Shown: positions 1 through 6,258 of the stretch, piece after piece | Layout of the letters: each line of letters starts with the position of its first letter | Numbering within the stretch: the first letter of the stretch is position 1 | Origin: Candidatus Heimdallarchaeota archaeon | Lineage (GTDB): Archaea > Asgardarchaeota > Heimdallarchaeia > JABLTI01 | Assembly: GCA_030667035.1 (NCBI GenBank) | Contig: DAOUWQ010000048.1 | Span: 1 to 7,843, forward strand | DNA: 7,843 bases | Direction: 5' to 3' | Made by a program: the position numbers and the translations under genes | The notes under the pieces: model-generated | The model's database searches: none | What the model was told of the DNA's origin: nothing | What the model saw: only the letters and a program-made list of their open reading frames with translations

Positions 1-1305
1 ACAACCAGTTGGTCCTAATATTGCTACTATATCTCCTGGTTCTGCTGAGAAAGTGACACCTTGGAGCGTATTTCTAACTTTTTTCGGCTTTTCCTTAGTA
101 TCACCACTACCATCTTTCTTTCGAAGCTTGTGATAACTAAAACTTACATTACGATATTCAATTTTACCTGTTACACTCTCAACATCAAAGGCATCATGTT
201 TTTCAAGTATTATTGTTTCCTCTTTCATAGTACCTAATATTCTTCTTGCACCAGCAAGACCCATATTTGTTAAATAAACTACCCAAGAAAGCATATATGT
301 GGGTTCATATAATTGAAGGAGAGACCCATTGATTGCTATAGCATTACCAACGGTCATTTGTCCTTGACGGATAAAAAAGACACTTAACCCTAGAGAAATG
401 GAAATGGTTATGGAGAGAATGAGTGGAGCAAGATAGAGGGCTTGCTGCTTGCCTCTGTCGATAATATCATCTCTGAGCGTGTCAATTTCTTTTGAGAATC
501 GTTTGTATTCATATTTTTCTGCTGTAAATGCTCTGACAACTCTTATACCTGAAACATTTTCTTGTAAGAGAGCATTACTTATACCAAATTGGGTTTGAAC
601 TTTTTCAGTTAACGGTTTTATTTTGACAGAGTAATTTCTGACAGCCCAAATATAGAATGGTAACATTGCGATTAGAACTAAACCAATTCTCCAATTATAA
701 TAGAAAGTCAGGCTTATTGCAATGCTAGCAGTTAGGACTGCTTGAGTGATCATACGCAAACCTGGAGAAATTGTGGCATTTATTATTCTTACATCAAAAG
801 TCGCTTGTGACATAAGTTCTCCTACTTTAGCAGTATCATGGAATGCCATCGATTTGCTTTGCACAGAAGCAAAAAAATCATTACGAATATCTCTTTCAGT
901 TCTCTGGGCAACTCGTTCATTTAGTATTCCAAGAGAAATATTTACTATAAAAGCGATTATACCTAGAATTAAAATTAATGACATATAAATGACAATTTCG
1001 CCATTTAACCATATTTTAGATAGATATAATGTTAATGGAGGTTCAATACCAAATTCTGCATGGTAATCATACCAATAATCTAGCTTGTCAAAGAGAAAAC
1101 CCATTAGTATTGGACGAGCCATGTTTAAACAAATGGACAGAATAGATGCAACAATAACATAAATAGCGCTGAATTTTTGCTTGAAAATTTGTTGAATTAA
1201 CCATTTAATATGCGAATCAGGAATATCTCGTATTTCCTTCTGTTGTTTAGTTAATGCATTATCTTGTTGCGTGGTTTTTCTTTCTGTTACTGTGATACTG
1301 TCCAC
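1..1305 (-). CDS. ABC exporter half transporter (membrane domain plus start of ATPase domain), 3' end cut by window
   Basis: 435 codons are visible from a GTG start with no stop before the window edge. Residues 1-40 form a hydrophilic cytoplasmic leader. Hydrophobic segments near 46-70, 102-125, 183-203, 205-222, 292-312 and 318-345 match the six-helix type I ABC exporter fold. Family motifs include VVRAFTAEKYE (256-266) and LAGARRI (350-356). The nucleotide-binding domain starts near 380, with the A-loop FSY (Tyr391) and a Walker A that ends the window at GPTGC (431-435). A full protein of this type is about 600 residues, so roughly the last third is missing. The family exports lipids, peptides or drugs using ATP; the substrate cannot be told. 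Between the A-loop and the first core strand lies an unusually long Lys/Gly-rich stretch (392-412). An in-frame stop lies eight codons before the GTG, and no ATG occurs before residue 62, so GTG is the best start, although no SD precedes it at normal spacing. Confidence 0.93.
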   Translation of the reverse strand, partial: MDSITVTERKTTQQDNALTKQQKEIRDIPDSHIKWLIQQIFKQKFSAIYVIVASILSICLNMARPILMGFLFDKLDYWYDYHAEFGIEPPLTLYLSKIWLNGEIVIYMSLILILGIIAFIVNISLGILNERVAQRTERDIRNDFFASVQSKSMAFHDTAKVGELMSQATFDVRIINATISPGLRMITQAVLTASIAISLTFYYNWRIGLVLIAMLPFYIWAVRNYSVKIKPLTEKVQTQFGISNALLQENVSGIRVVRAFTAEKYEYKRFSKEIDTLRDDIIDRGKQQALYLAPLILSITISISLGLSVFFIRQGQMTVGNAIAINGSLLQLYEPTYMLSWVVYLTNMGLAGARRILGTMKEETIILEKHDAFDVESVTGKIEYRNVSFSYHKLRKKDGSGDTKEKPKKVRNTLQGVTFSAEPGDIVAILGPTGC

Positions 1306-1367
1306 CTCGAAAATGAATTCATTTCTACTTTAACTTTTAATTCCAATTGAACATTTTTAATGTTTGG

Positions 1368-1376
1368 ATATATAAA
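1368..1376 (-). promoter_or_regulatory. TATA-like box for the ABC exporter gene
   Basis: The minus strand reads TTTATATAT, centred about 67 nt before the GTG start. An archaeal start site about 25 nt downstream would give a leader of about 40 nt. This suggests the exporter can be transcribed separately from the small membrane gene 141 nt upstream. The rest of this gap is AT-rich, and I see nothing else in it. Confidence 0.45.
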
Positions 1377-1446
1377 TTAAAATGACCAAGAAAACAGTTT
1401 AAAATAGCTACGCTTGCTTAAAATAAATTTTGAGAACGATTAAAAC

Positions 1447-1704
1447 TTAATTAGGTTTCAAAGTTTCTTCGTTATTTAAAGCTAATTTTCCATTGGTCTG
1501 TTTGATTGCTGGACTTTTATCAAAAGCATCAAAATAATAGAAAATCCAAATACCAACCATCATTGTTGAATAGATTGAGGTAAATACTGAAATTGCAACA
1601 GGTGCTTGCAAAATTGCCATAAAGATGACATAAATTGGTATTAGAGCAGTTGCTAGTATTAATACTTTCAATAACTGTTTCTTTCTATCAGTCATAAATG
1701 GCAT
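1447..1704 (-). CDS. Small two-helix membrane protein, unknown function
   Basis: This 85-residue protein has a short basic N-terminus (DRKKQ), two hydrophobic segments at about 11-32 and 37-58, and a polar C-terminal tail of about 27 residues. The positive charge before helix 1 and the short helix 1-2 loop suggest a hairpin with both ends in the cytoplasm. I recognise no family motif. A GGGGA sequence lies 11 nt before the first ATG. The second ATG (residue 4) would leave that site about 20 nt away, so the first is preferred. It lies upstream of and in the same direction as the ABC exporter, 141 nt apart, so a functional link is possible but unproven. Two well-formed helices and a plausible promoter support a real gene. 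Confidence 0.7.
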   Translation of the reverse strand: MPFMTDRKKQLLKVLILATALIPIYVIFMAILQAPVAISVFTSIYSTMMVGIWIFYYFDAFDKSPAIKQTNGKLALNNEETLKPN

Positions 1705-1753
1705 TGGTTAGAAATTCCCCTTTTATTTGTTCAAGATAAAGGTAATCCTAATC

Positions 1754-1762
1754 TAATATAAA
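1754..1762 (-). promoter_or_regulatory. TATA-like box for the small membrane gene
   Basis: The minus strand reads TTTATATTA, centred about 54 nt before the ATG. This would give a leader of about 30 nt. It lies just past the terminator-like hairpin of citF, which fits independent initiation here. Confidence 0.45.
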
Positions 1763-1810
1763 GATGTCTTTATCTGCTACAATTATTTTAAGCAGACAAA
1801 TACCATTAAA

Positions 1811-1844
1811 TAAAAAAAAGAGTAATTGAGAAGAAATTTCTCAA
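1811..1844 (-). terminator. Hairpin plus T-tract terminator after citF
   Basis: Reading the minus strand, five bases after the citF stop, TTGAGAA (1844-1838) pairs perfectly with TTCTCAA (1832-1826) around a 5-nt loop. A run of eight T follows at 1819-1812. The form is that of an intrinsic terminator; in archaea the T-run alone can terminate. It marks the 3' end of the citDEF transcript. Confidence 0.7.
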
Positions 1845-1848
1845 ATAT

Positions 1849-3399
1849 CTACTTTTCAACTTGATATATAACATCTAAAACAGATCCATCTCGGTACTCT
1901 ATTATCCCAACAATACGATCTGTTGTTTTTGGTTTCTGTGGTTTTCCACCAATGAGTTTTTCTGCTTCGGCCTTCAAATCTTCTATACTTTTAGTGTTGA
2001 GGCTCTTGGTTTTTGTTAGTATATCAAAATACTGGGATTCCGGATTAACTGCAATTCCACGCTCTGTAACAAAAACATCGATGTTTTCTCCCGGAGAATT
2101 GACTGAAACTACATCATCAACAACAATTGGAATTCTTCCTCGCTGTAAGGGAGCAGCGATGATTGTTAATTTTGCTCCTTCTGAAGTGTCTTGATGTCCA
2201 CCCATACCATGCATAATTCTTCCATCAGATTCTGTAGATGTATTTACATTGAACTTAGTATCGATTTCAGTACAACCTAAAATTACTGTATCAAGCAAAT
2301 TAACCGCACAACCTGATGATAGAGGATTTGCGTATTGACTTGCCCCCATCTCAATATGTTTTGGATTATTCAATAATGACCGAACTGCATAGATATCAAA
2401 ACTTTGGACATCTAATATTGCATCAAAAAGTCCATCTTCTAACATTCTTACAAGTGCTTCAGTTGCACCACCCATTCCAAATGAACCTTTAATTCCCTTT
2501 GCTTTCATATATTGACTTAAAAATTGAGTAGCAGCGAGAGCCGTTCCTCCTGCTCCACTTTGAAATGATAGTCCTTCCTTAAGCAACCCTGACGCTTTAA
2601 TGACTTCAATACAGTCTCGAGCAATTTTGAGATTTTTTGGGTCTCGTGTAACGCGTAAAGACGTGGTAACAATACCTGCTGGATTTCCAATTGGTTTCTT
2701 TAATAAAACAACGCTATCTACATGATCTTGACTGATGCTTATTGGATTGTTTGGGAAAGGAACAAGAGTATTGGTAACAGCTACAACATAGTTAGCAAAT
2801 TGGGCATCAGGCATTGCATAACCTAAAGAACCGCAAGCATATTTACCATGAACCCCATTGATATTTCCATATTCATCACTTGTGGGTGATGCAATAAAAG
2901 CAATATCAATTTCCACGTCACCATTTTCAATTGATCTAGCACGACCGCCGTGAGATCGAATAGTTAATAATCCCTTCATTTTCCCTCGAGATATTGCATC
3001 TGCAATTTTTCCTGAAGTTCCGCAATTAATGTGAGTAATAATTCCTTTCTCAAGATATGTTAAGAGTTCATCGTTTATCGGTTGAATTGATGATGGTACT
3101 AATCTAATATCCTTCAAACCCATTTTAGCAATTTCATGACAGACCATGTTTAACAAATAATCTCCATTTCTAAAGTGGTGATGAAATGAAATTGTTCCTC
3201 CATCAGCTAACCCACCCTTTTTAATTGCTTCTTGTATAGAAGTTAGTACTTTACTATCTCCTGGTGATGTTTTCCTTATTTTTGGAGCATATTTTCTCTC
3301 TTTATACGGACCTTTACCTTTGCCAGTAAATGGTATCAATTTTTTCCCAAACAATTCTTCTGGAATAGATCTTCCAACTTTATTTTTTACAAATTTCAC
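1849..3399 (-). CDS. citF: Citrate lyase alpha subunit (citrate CoA-transferase)
   Basis: At 516 residues this is full length for CitF (about 505-520). It exchanges the acetyl group on the CitD cofactor for citrate, giving citryl-ACP and acetate; it is the first half-reaction of cytoplasmic citrate lyase. Sequence matches to E. coli CitF as I recall it run end to end: SFHHHFRNGD (71-80), SHGGRA (149-154), CGSLGYA (189-195), GAGGTALAATQFL (282-294), DVQSFD (330-335), IDTKFNVN (379-386), GGHQDT (400-405), GRIPIVVDDV (421-430), RGIAVNP (447-453) and the C-terminal RDGSVLDVIYQV (503-514). The start is GTG, with GAGG 8 nt upstream inside a 19-nt gap after citE, so translation is probably coupled within the operon. 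It is the last gene before a terminator. I see no frameshift or missing block. The residues before about 45 differ from bacterial forms, as is usual for this subunit. Confidence 0.97.
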   Translation of the reverse strand: MKFVKNKVGRSIPEELFGKKLIPFTGKGKGPYKERKYAPKIRKTSPGDSKVLTSIQEAIKKGGLADGGTISFHHHFRNGDYLLNMVCHEIAKMGLKDIRLVPSSIQPINDELLTYLEKGIITHINCGTSGKIADAISRGKMKGLLTIRSHGGRARSIENGDVEIDIAFIASPTSDEYGNINGVHGKYACGSLGYAMPDAQFANYVVAVTNTLVPFPNNPISISQDHVDSVVLLKKPIGNPAGIVTTSLRVTRDPKNLKIARDCIEVIKASGLLKEGLSFQSGAGGTALAATQFLSQYMKAKGIKGSFGMGGATEALVRMLEDGLFDAILDVQSFDIYAVRSLLNNPKHIEMGASQYANPLSSGCAVNLLDTVILGCTEIDTKFNVNTSTESDGRIMHGMGGHQDTSEGAKLTIIAAPLQRGRIPIVVDDVVSVNSPGENIDVFVTERGIAVNPESQYFDILTKTKSLNTKSIEDLKAEAEKLIGGKPQKPKTTDRIVGIIEYRDGSVLDVIYQVEK

Positions 3400-3418
3400 T
3401 TTTAATCCCTCACATTGT

Positions 3419-4330
3419 TTAGGTATTCTGATAACTTGCAGCAGCCCTTTTGAGAATTCTCTCAGAGAGCTTCACAACTGGAAGGTCAATCATACGACCA
3501 TCTACTGAAACAACACCAAGACCTTTTTTCTTAGCATCCTTGTAAGCTTTTATAATTCTCTTCGCTCTATCAATTTCCTCTTGGGAGGGAGAAAAGGCTC
3601 TGTGTACTTGTTCAATTTGACTCGGATGGATAACACTCTTTCCTTGGAATCCGATCTCAATTGCTCGTAAGGTTGCCTTGTGAAGTCCTTCTAGATCATT
3701 TATATCTGTAAATACAGTATCAATTGCTTGAATTTTATTTGCTGCACAAGCCAAAATAATTTTTGAAGAAATATAATCTAATTCTCTGCCAAATTTGGTT
3801 CGTTTCGCACCAATGTCTGCTACCAAATCTTCTCCACCTAAACCAAGAGCAACAACTCGAGGTGCTTCAGCAATTTTTTCTATTTGAAGCACTCCTTTCG
3901 CTGATTCGATTATAGGCATCAATTTTACTGTGCCAATAGGAATGTCATTTTTCTCCTCAATTTCCGAAATTAGGTCGTCTATTCGAATCAATTCCTCGAA
4001 AGATTCTGTTTTTGGTAAGAGTAGTCCATCTGGTTTTGTAGGAACAATTGCTTCTAAATCTTTAATGAAATATTCTGTATCTAGTGAATTAATTCTCACT
4101 GTTACTTCACATCCCTCAAAGTCTAAAGTGAGAAGAGCATTCCTAACCAAATGCCGGGCTGAATCTTTTTCATCAAGTGAAATTGAATCTTCTAAATCAA
4201 AAATAAGTGAATCTGCACCATATACTACTGCATTTTGAACCATTGCAGGATTATTTCCCGGAATATATAGTCTTGACCTTCTTAAGCGGTTCATTTGTTC
4301 ATCTTTTATTTTAGTAGCTTTCTTGGACAT
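3419..4330 (-). CDS. citE: Citrate lyase beta subunit (citryl-ACP lyase)
   Basis: This 303-residue TIM-barrel protein of the HpcH/HpaI-CitE family cleaves citryl-ACP to oxaloacetate and acetyl-ACP. Visible motifs are RSRLYIPG (18-25), FDLEDSI (44-50), VRIN with Arg79 (78-81), PK (106-107), IIES with Glu142 (140-143), GLGGEDLVADIGA (163-175) and GFQGKSVIHPSQ (227-238). Glu142 and Asp168 have the spacing of the family's Mg-binding acidic pair. The relatives malyl-CoA lyase and stand-alone CitE-like enzymes share this fold, but the position between citD and citF makes the beta subunit by far the best call. The start lies 6 nt after the citD stop, with GGAG inside the end of citD. The first 13 residues are a charged extension before the usual family start; an internal ATG at residue 13 lacks an SD. 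Confidence 0.96.
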   Translation of the reverse strand: MSKKATKIKDEQMNRLRRSRLYIPGNNPAMVQNAVVYGADSLIFDLEDSISLDEKDSARHLVRNALLTLDFEGCEVTVRINSLDTEYFIKDLEAIVPTKPDGLLLPKTESFEELIRIDDLISEIEEKNDIPIGTVKLMPIIESAKGVLQIEKIAEAPRVVALGLGGEDLVADIGAKRTKFGRELDYISSKIILACAANKIQAIDTVFTDINDLEGLHKATLRAIEIGFQGKSVIHPSQIEQVHRAFSPSQEEIDRAKRIIKAYKDAKKKGLGVVSVDGRMIDLPVVKLSERILKRAAASYQNT

Positions 4331-4336
4331 CTTCTA

Positions 4337-4609
4337 TTATTCTCCTGCTCCTCTTCTTAATGCTGTTTCTGCTCTTGCTTTTATACAATAACCGAGAGAC
4401 CCTTTATCGATAGCAGTGATTTTTACATCCTTTATTTCTAACTTGTCTGCTACTTCCTTAATCTCTACTAGAATTAAATCACCAAATTGTGTTTTTGCTG
4501 GAGATTCGAGATTAATTTTGATCCCCGTGCCTTCCTTGGCGGGGTCAACAGAGATTAATATATCACAAGATTCTAATGAGCCTGCTTGTGCTGATTTTAC
4601 TATTTTCAC
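4337..4609 (-). CDS. citD: Citrate lyase gamma subunit (acyl carrier protein)
   Basis: This 90-residue acyl carrier subunit holds the phosphoribosyl-dephospho-CoA arm that carries acetyl and citryl groups between CitF and CitE. I place the start at GTG 4609 rather than at an in-frame ATG at 4636. The GTG has GGAG exactly 8 nt upstream, and it puts the serine of AGSLESCD at residue 14, the modified position known for Klebsiella CitD, with the usual nine residues before the AG. Further family signatures are QFGDLI and the C-terminal DKGSLGYCIKARAETAL. The length fits the family (about 90-100). It is first in the operon, with tandem in-frame stops (TAA TAG) just before citE. The residue after the modified serine is Cys instead of the Ser found in Klebsiella, probably harmless. 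No citC, citX or citG lies nearby to build or attach the cofactor. Confidence 0.93.
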   Translation of the reverse strand: MKIVKSAQAGSLESCDILISVDPAKEGTGIKINLESPAKTQFGDLILVEIKEVADKLEIKDVKITAIDKGSLGYCIKARAETALRRGAGE

Positions 4610-4617
4610 GGTTCTAA

Positions 4618-4621
4618 CTCC
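4618..4621 (-). promoter_or_regulatory. Shine-Dalgarno site that decides the citD start
   Basis: GGAG on the minus strand is separated by 8 nt from the GTG at 4609. The upstream ATG at 4636 lies before this site and has no SD of its own. Confidence 0.7.
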
Positions 4622-4636
4622 TGATTGAAGATACAT

Positions 4637-4680
4637 ACTGATTACAAATATACTGTTCTGGTATACTATAATATATCAGT
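4637..4680 (-). promoter_or_regulatory. citDEF promoter with flanking inverted repeat
   Basis: TATATTATA at 4675-4667 (minus strand) is a TATA-like box. A start site about 25 nt downstream falls near 4645, giving a leader of about 35 nt to the GTG. The box and the predicted start are flanked by a perfect 6-bp inverted repeat, ACTGAT (4637-4642) and ATCAGT (4675-4680). Between them TATACT occurs twice in the same orientation, 13 bp apart (4649 and 4662, plus strand). This arrangement could be an operator for citrate control, but no regulator gene is in the window. Confidence 0.45.
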
Positions 4681-4717
4681 TTTTATTTTTCCAATAATAA
4701 CATCTCGGAACAGCTTA

Positions 4718-4734
4718 AACTAATTTGAACTAAT
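4718..4734. repeat. Short tandem AACTAAT pair in the divergent citD/dsrE-like gap
   Basis: AACTAAT occurs at 4718-4724 and 4728-4734, with starts 10 bp apart, one DNA turn. It lies about 45-65 bp upstream of the citD TATA box. It could be an activator site or chance in AT-rich DNA. The rest of the 288-nt gap (4610-4897) shows only A/T-rich runs and no gene. Confidence 0.25.
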
Positions 4735-4897
4735 GCTTCTGCATTTAAGAGAGAATTGGTGATAATTATGTATTTTCCAAAATAAAATACAAATTTGCTT
4801 TTTAGAAAAAGAAAACAGCTAAAAAATAGTAGTAGCACAATTTTTTTTAACGACCATTTTCCGTAACTACTAAATGAGAAATTTGTAGGTCAAAATA

Positions 4898-5290
4898 ATG
4901 AAGAATTTTCCACCAAAATATTATATTGTTTTTACAGACTCCCCTGACAATGCTATACATCGCAACAAAACTATTGGCGGTTTGAGAATTGCTCTTACAC
5001 TATTGATGGAAGAATTTGATGTTAATATTTTACTACTGCAAGAATCTGTGACAATTGCAAAAAAACCAGATGGCAACACACCAGAAAATGAGGTAAATGA
5101 TGAAATAAATTTCACTCCAGAGGAACTTCTCGATGGATTAATTAGTTTTGGTGCTAATGTAATGTCCTGCAAAAGCTCTCTAACTATGGTTGGTATGAAA
5201 CCTGAGGATTTAGTTGAAGGAATTGAAATTGTTTCACTACATACTGCTTTAGTTAGAATGTCTGAGTGTAATAATACTCTAACATTTTAG
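4898..5290 (+). CDS. DsrE-like family protein with a conserved-type cysteine
   Basis: This 130-residue soluble protein has the DsrE/TusD-like alpha-beta pattern: strand YIVFTDSP (9-16), helix GGLRIALTLLMEE (27-39), strand DVNILLLQES (41-50), a variable polar loop (52-72), helix TPEELLDGLISFGA (73-86), strand then Cys91 in MSCKSSLTMVGM, and EDLVEGIEIVSL (103-114). Cys91 sits where family members carry the catalytic or persulfide cysteine; Cys124 near the C-terminus may be a second redox site. DsrE-type proteins relay sulfur in tRNA thiolation or sulfur oxidation, while many archaeal copies are uncharacterised, so the exact role is open. AGG lies 8 nt before the ATG. It is transcribed away from citDEF and ends 16 nt from the convergent TPR gene. 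No partner TusB, TusC, TusE or Dsr gene is visible. Confidence 0.72.
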   Translation: MKNFPPKYYIVFTDSPDNAIHRNKTIGGLRIALTLLMEEFDVNILLLQESVTIAKKPDGNTPENEVNDEINFTPEELLDGLISFGANVMSCKSSLTMVGMKPEDLVEGIEIVSLHTALVRMSECNNTLTF

Positions 5291-5329
5291 AAAAGAGAAA
5301 GAAAAATTATTTCAGATGTAATTTTTCTT
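5291..5329 (-). terminator. Hairpin between the convergent dsrE-like and TPR genes
   Basis: AAGAAAAATTA (5299-5309) pairs perfectly with TAATTTTTCTT (5319-5329) around a 9-nt loop. On the minus strand the stem overlaps the TPR stop codon and is followed by a T-rich stretch (TTTCTCTTTTC). It could end the TPR transcript and, through its own T-rich arm, help end the opposing one. The stem is almost all A-T, so it is weak. Confidence 0.4.
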
Positions 5330-6125
5330 CAATAATCTTTGCTTTTACATGAAGACCTAATGTATTATAGATACTAGTTAGAATATCCCAAGAGATTTCC
5401 CAATCTTTAGGATTATTTTCAAGTAATTTCTCAAATATTTCCAATGATTCTTCATGTTTATCTTGTAGAAATAAGATTGATGCATAAGTATCCCAATAAA
5501 CATTACTTTTTTCATGAAGTTTAATTGCTTTCTTTATTAGCTCCCCTGCTTCATCAAGATCACCAATTTCAGATAATATGAAAGCCAGATTGTTCATAAT
5601 AGCATGATTTACTGGATCTAGTGCTAATGCTCTTTTTAATGGTGTTAGTGATTTGAAAGGTTCATCAAGATAATAATAGCAGAGACCAACTCCCTCAAAG
5701 GAAATTGAATCATCTTGATCTAATGCAATAGCTTCTTGAAATTTCTGCAAAGCATCACTAACATTTCCCATTTGGAATGAAGTCTCACCAAAATCTCGCC
5801 AAATTCTGTTAATGCTAATATTTACATCAACTGCTTTTTGGAGAAAAATTTTCCTTCGATCAGTGTTCCCTGCAATTTTGAAGAGTAGACTTAGAGCATG
5901 ATATCCCTTATAGCAGTCTTTCTCTTTACTAAGAGTTTTTTCACAAGTAGAAATGTCATCGAAAAACTCCCATTCACTTATATCAAAAGAATTTGTATTA
6001 GTAATACTATAAACGTGATAATTTTTAGTTATAGCCTTATCACAAATAGCTATTGCTTCCTCATAATCACCATTTTTGATTTTTTCAAGAGCCAATTTGA
6101 AAAAACCATTCGCAGATTCGTCCAT
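5307..6125 (-). CDS. TPR-repeat protein
   Basis: This 272-residue protein has no signal peptide or membrane helix, so it is probably cytoplasmic. Tetratricopeptide units are visible at about 7-37, 74-105, 108-140, 141-173, 175-207, 209-241 and 243-272, with typical signatures such as NGDYEEAIAICDKAI, MGNVSDALQKFQEAIALDQDD and IGDLDEAGELIKKAI. Residues 38-72 are an insert with several acidic and aromatic residues between the first two units. TPR arrays are protein-binding scaffolds; nothing here names a partner. AGG lies 8 nt before the ATG. The gene is convergent with the dsrE-like gene and has its own TATA-like box, so it is probably a single-gene unit. There is no catalytic domain. Confidence 0.88.
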   Translation of the reverse strand: MDESANGFFKLALEKIKNGDYEEAIAICDKAITKNYHVYSITNTNSFDISEWEFFDDISTCEKTLSKEKDCYKGYHALSLLFKIAGNTDRRKIFLQKAVDVNISINRIWRDFGETSFQMGNVSDALQKFQEAIALDQDDSISFEGVGLCYYYLDEPFKSLTPLKRALALDPVNHAIMNNLAFILSEIGDLDEAGELIKKAIKLHEKSNVYWDTYASILFLQDKHEESLEIFEKLLENNPKDWEISWDILTSIYNTLGLHVKAKIIEEKLHLK

Positions 6126-6194
6126 TACCTTTACCTGGGAAGATTTTTACATCTCAATATGAATCAAGATTACCTTTCAATCATATATTAACTC

Positions 6195-6202
6195 ATATAT
6201 AC
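6195..6202 (-). promoter_or_regulatory. TATA-like box for the TPR gene
   Basis: The minus strand reads GTATATAT, centred about 73 nt before the ATG at 6125. A second AT-rich candidate (TTAATATA, 6191-6184) lies just downstream, so the assignment is loose. Confidence 0.35.
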
Positions 6203-6245
6203 AATTGTTTTTTAAAGAAATAGTACAAGTCTAATTATTAGTTGC

Positions 6246-6258
6246 TAAAAATAAATTC
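6246..6258 (-). terminator. T-rich stretch after the nuclease gene
   Basis: Directly after the TAA stop the minus strand reads TTTATTTTTAG. Such T-rich runs can end transcription in archaea without a hairpin. No stem is visible here. Confidence 0.3.

Noticed and set aside
746..988. Plus-strand open frame of 80 codons
   Set aside because: It is antisense to the transmembrane domain of the ABC exporter, which has clear family motifs in the other strand.
1952..2194. Plus-strand open frame of 80 codons
   Set aside because: It is antisense to the conserved C-terminal part of citF.
3930..4238. Open frame of 102 codons on the plus strand
   Set aside because: It lies wholly opposite citE, is Ser-rich as expected for an antisense shadow, and has no recognisable motif.
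3419..4330. Malyl-CoA lyase or stand-alone CitE-like enzyme as the identity of the beta subunit
   Set aside because: The fold is shared, but the gene sits between citD and citF with tight spacing, which fixes the role as citrate lyase beta.
4610..4636. ATG at 4636 as the citD start
   Set aside because: It has no SD, adds nine residues not expected in CitD, and moves the modified serine away from position 14.
5898..6191. Plus-strand open frame of 97 codons with hydrophobic stretches
   Set aside because: It is mostly antisense to the TPR gene, runs through that gene's promoter, and its hydrophobicity follows from the A/T-rich complement.
6231..6241. CTAAT-T-ATTAG palindrome after the nuclease gene
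   Set aside because: The arms are 5 bp and all but one pair are A-T; it is too weak to call a terminator or operator.
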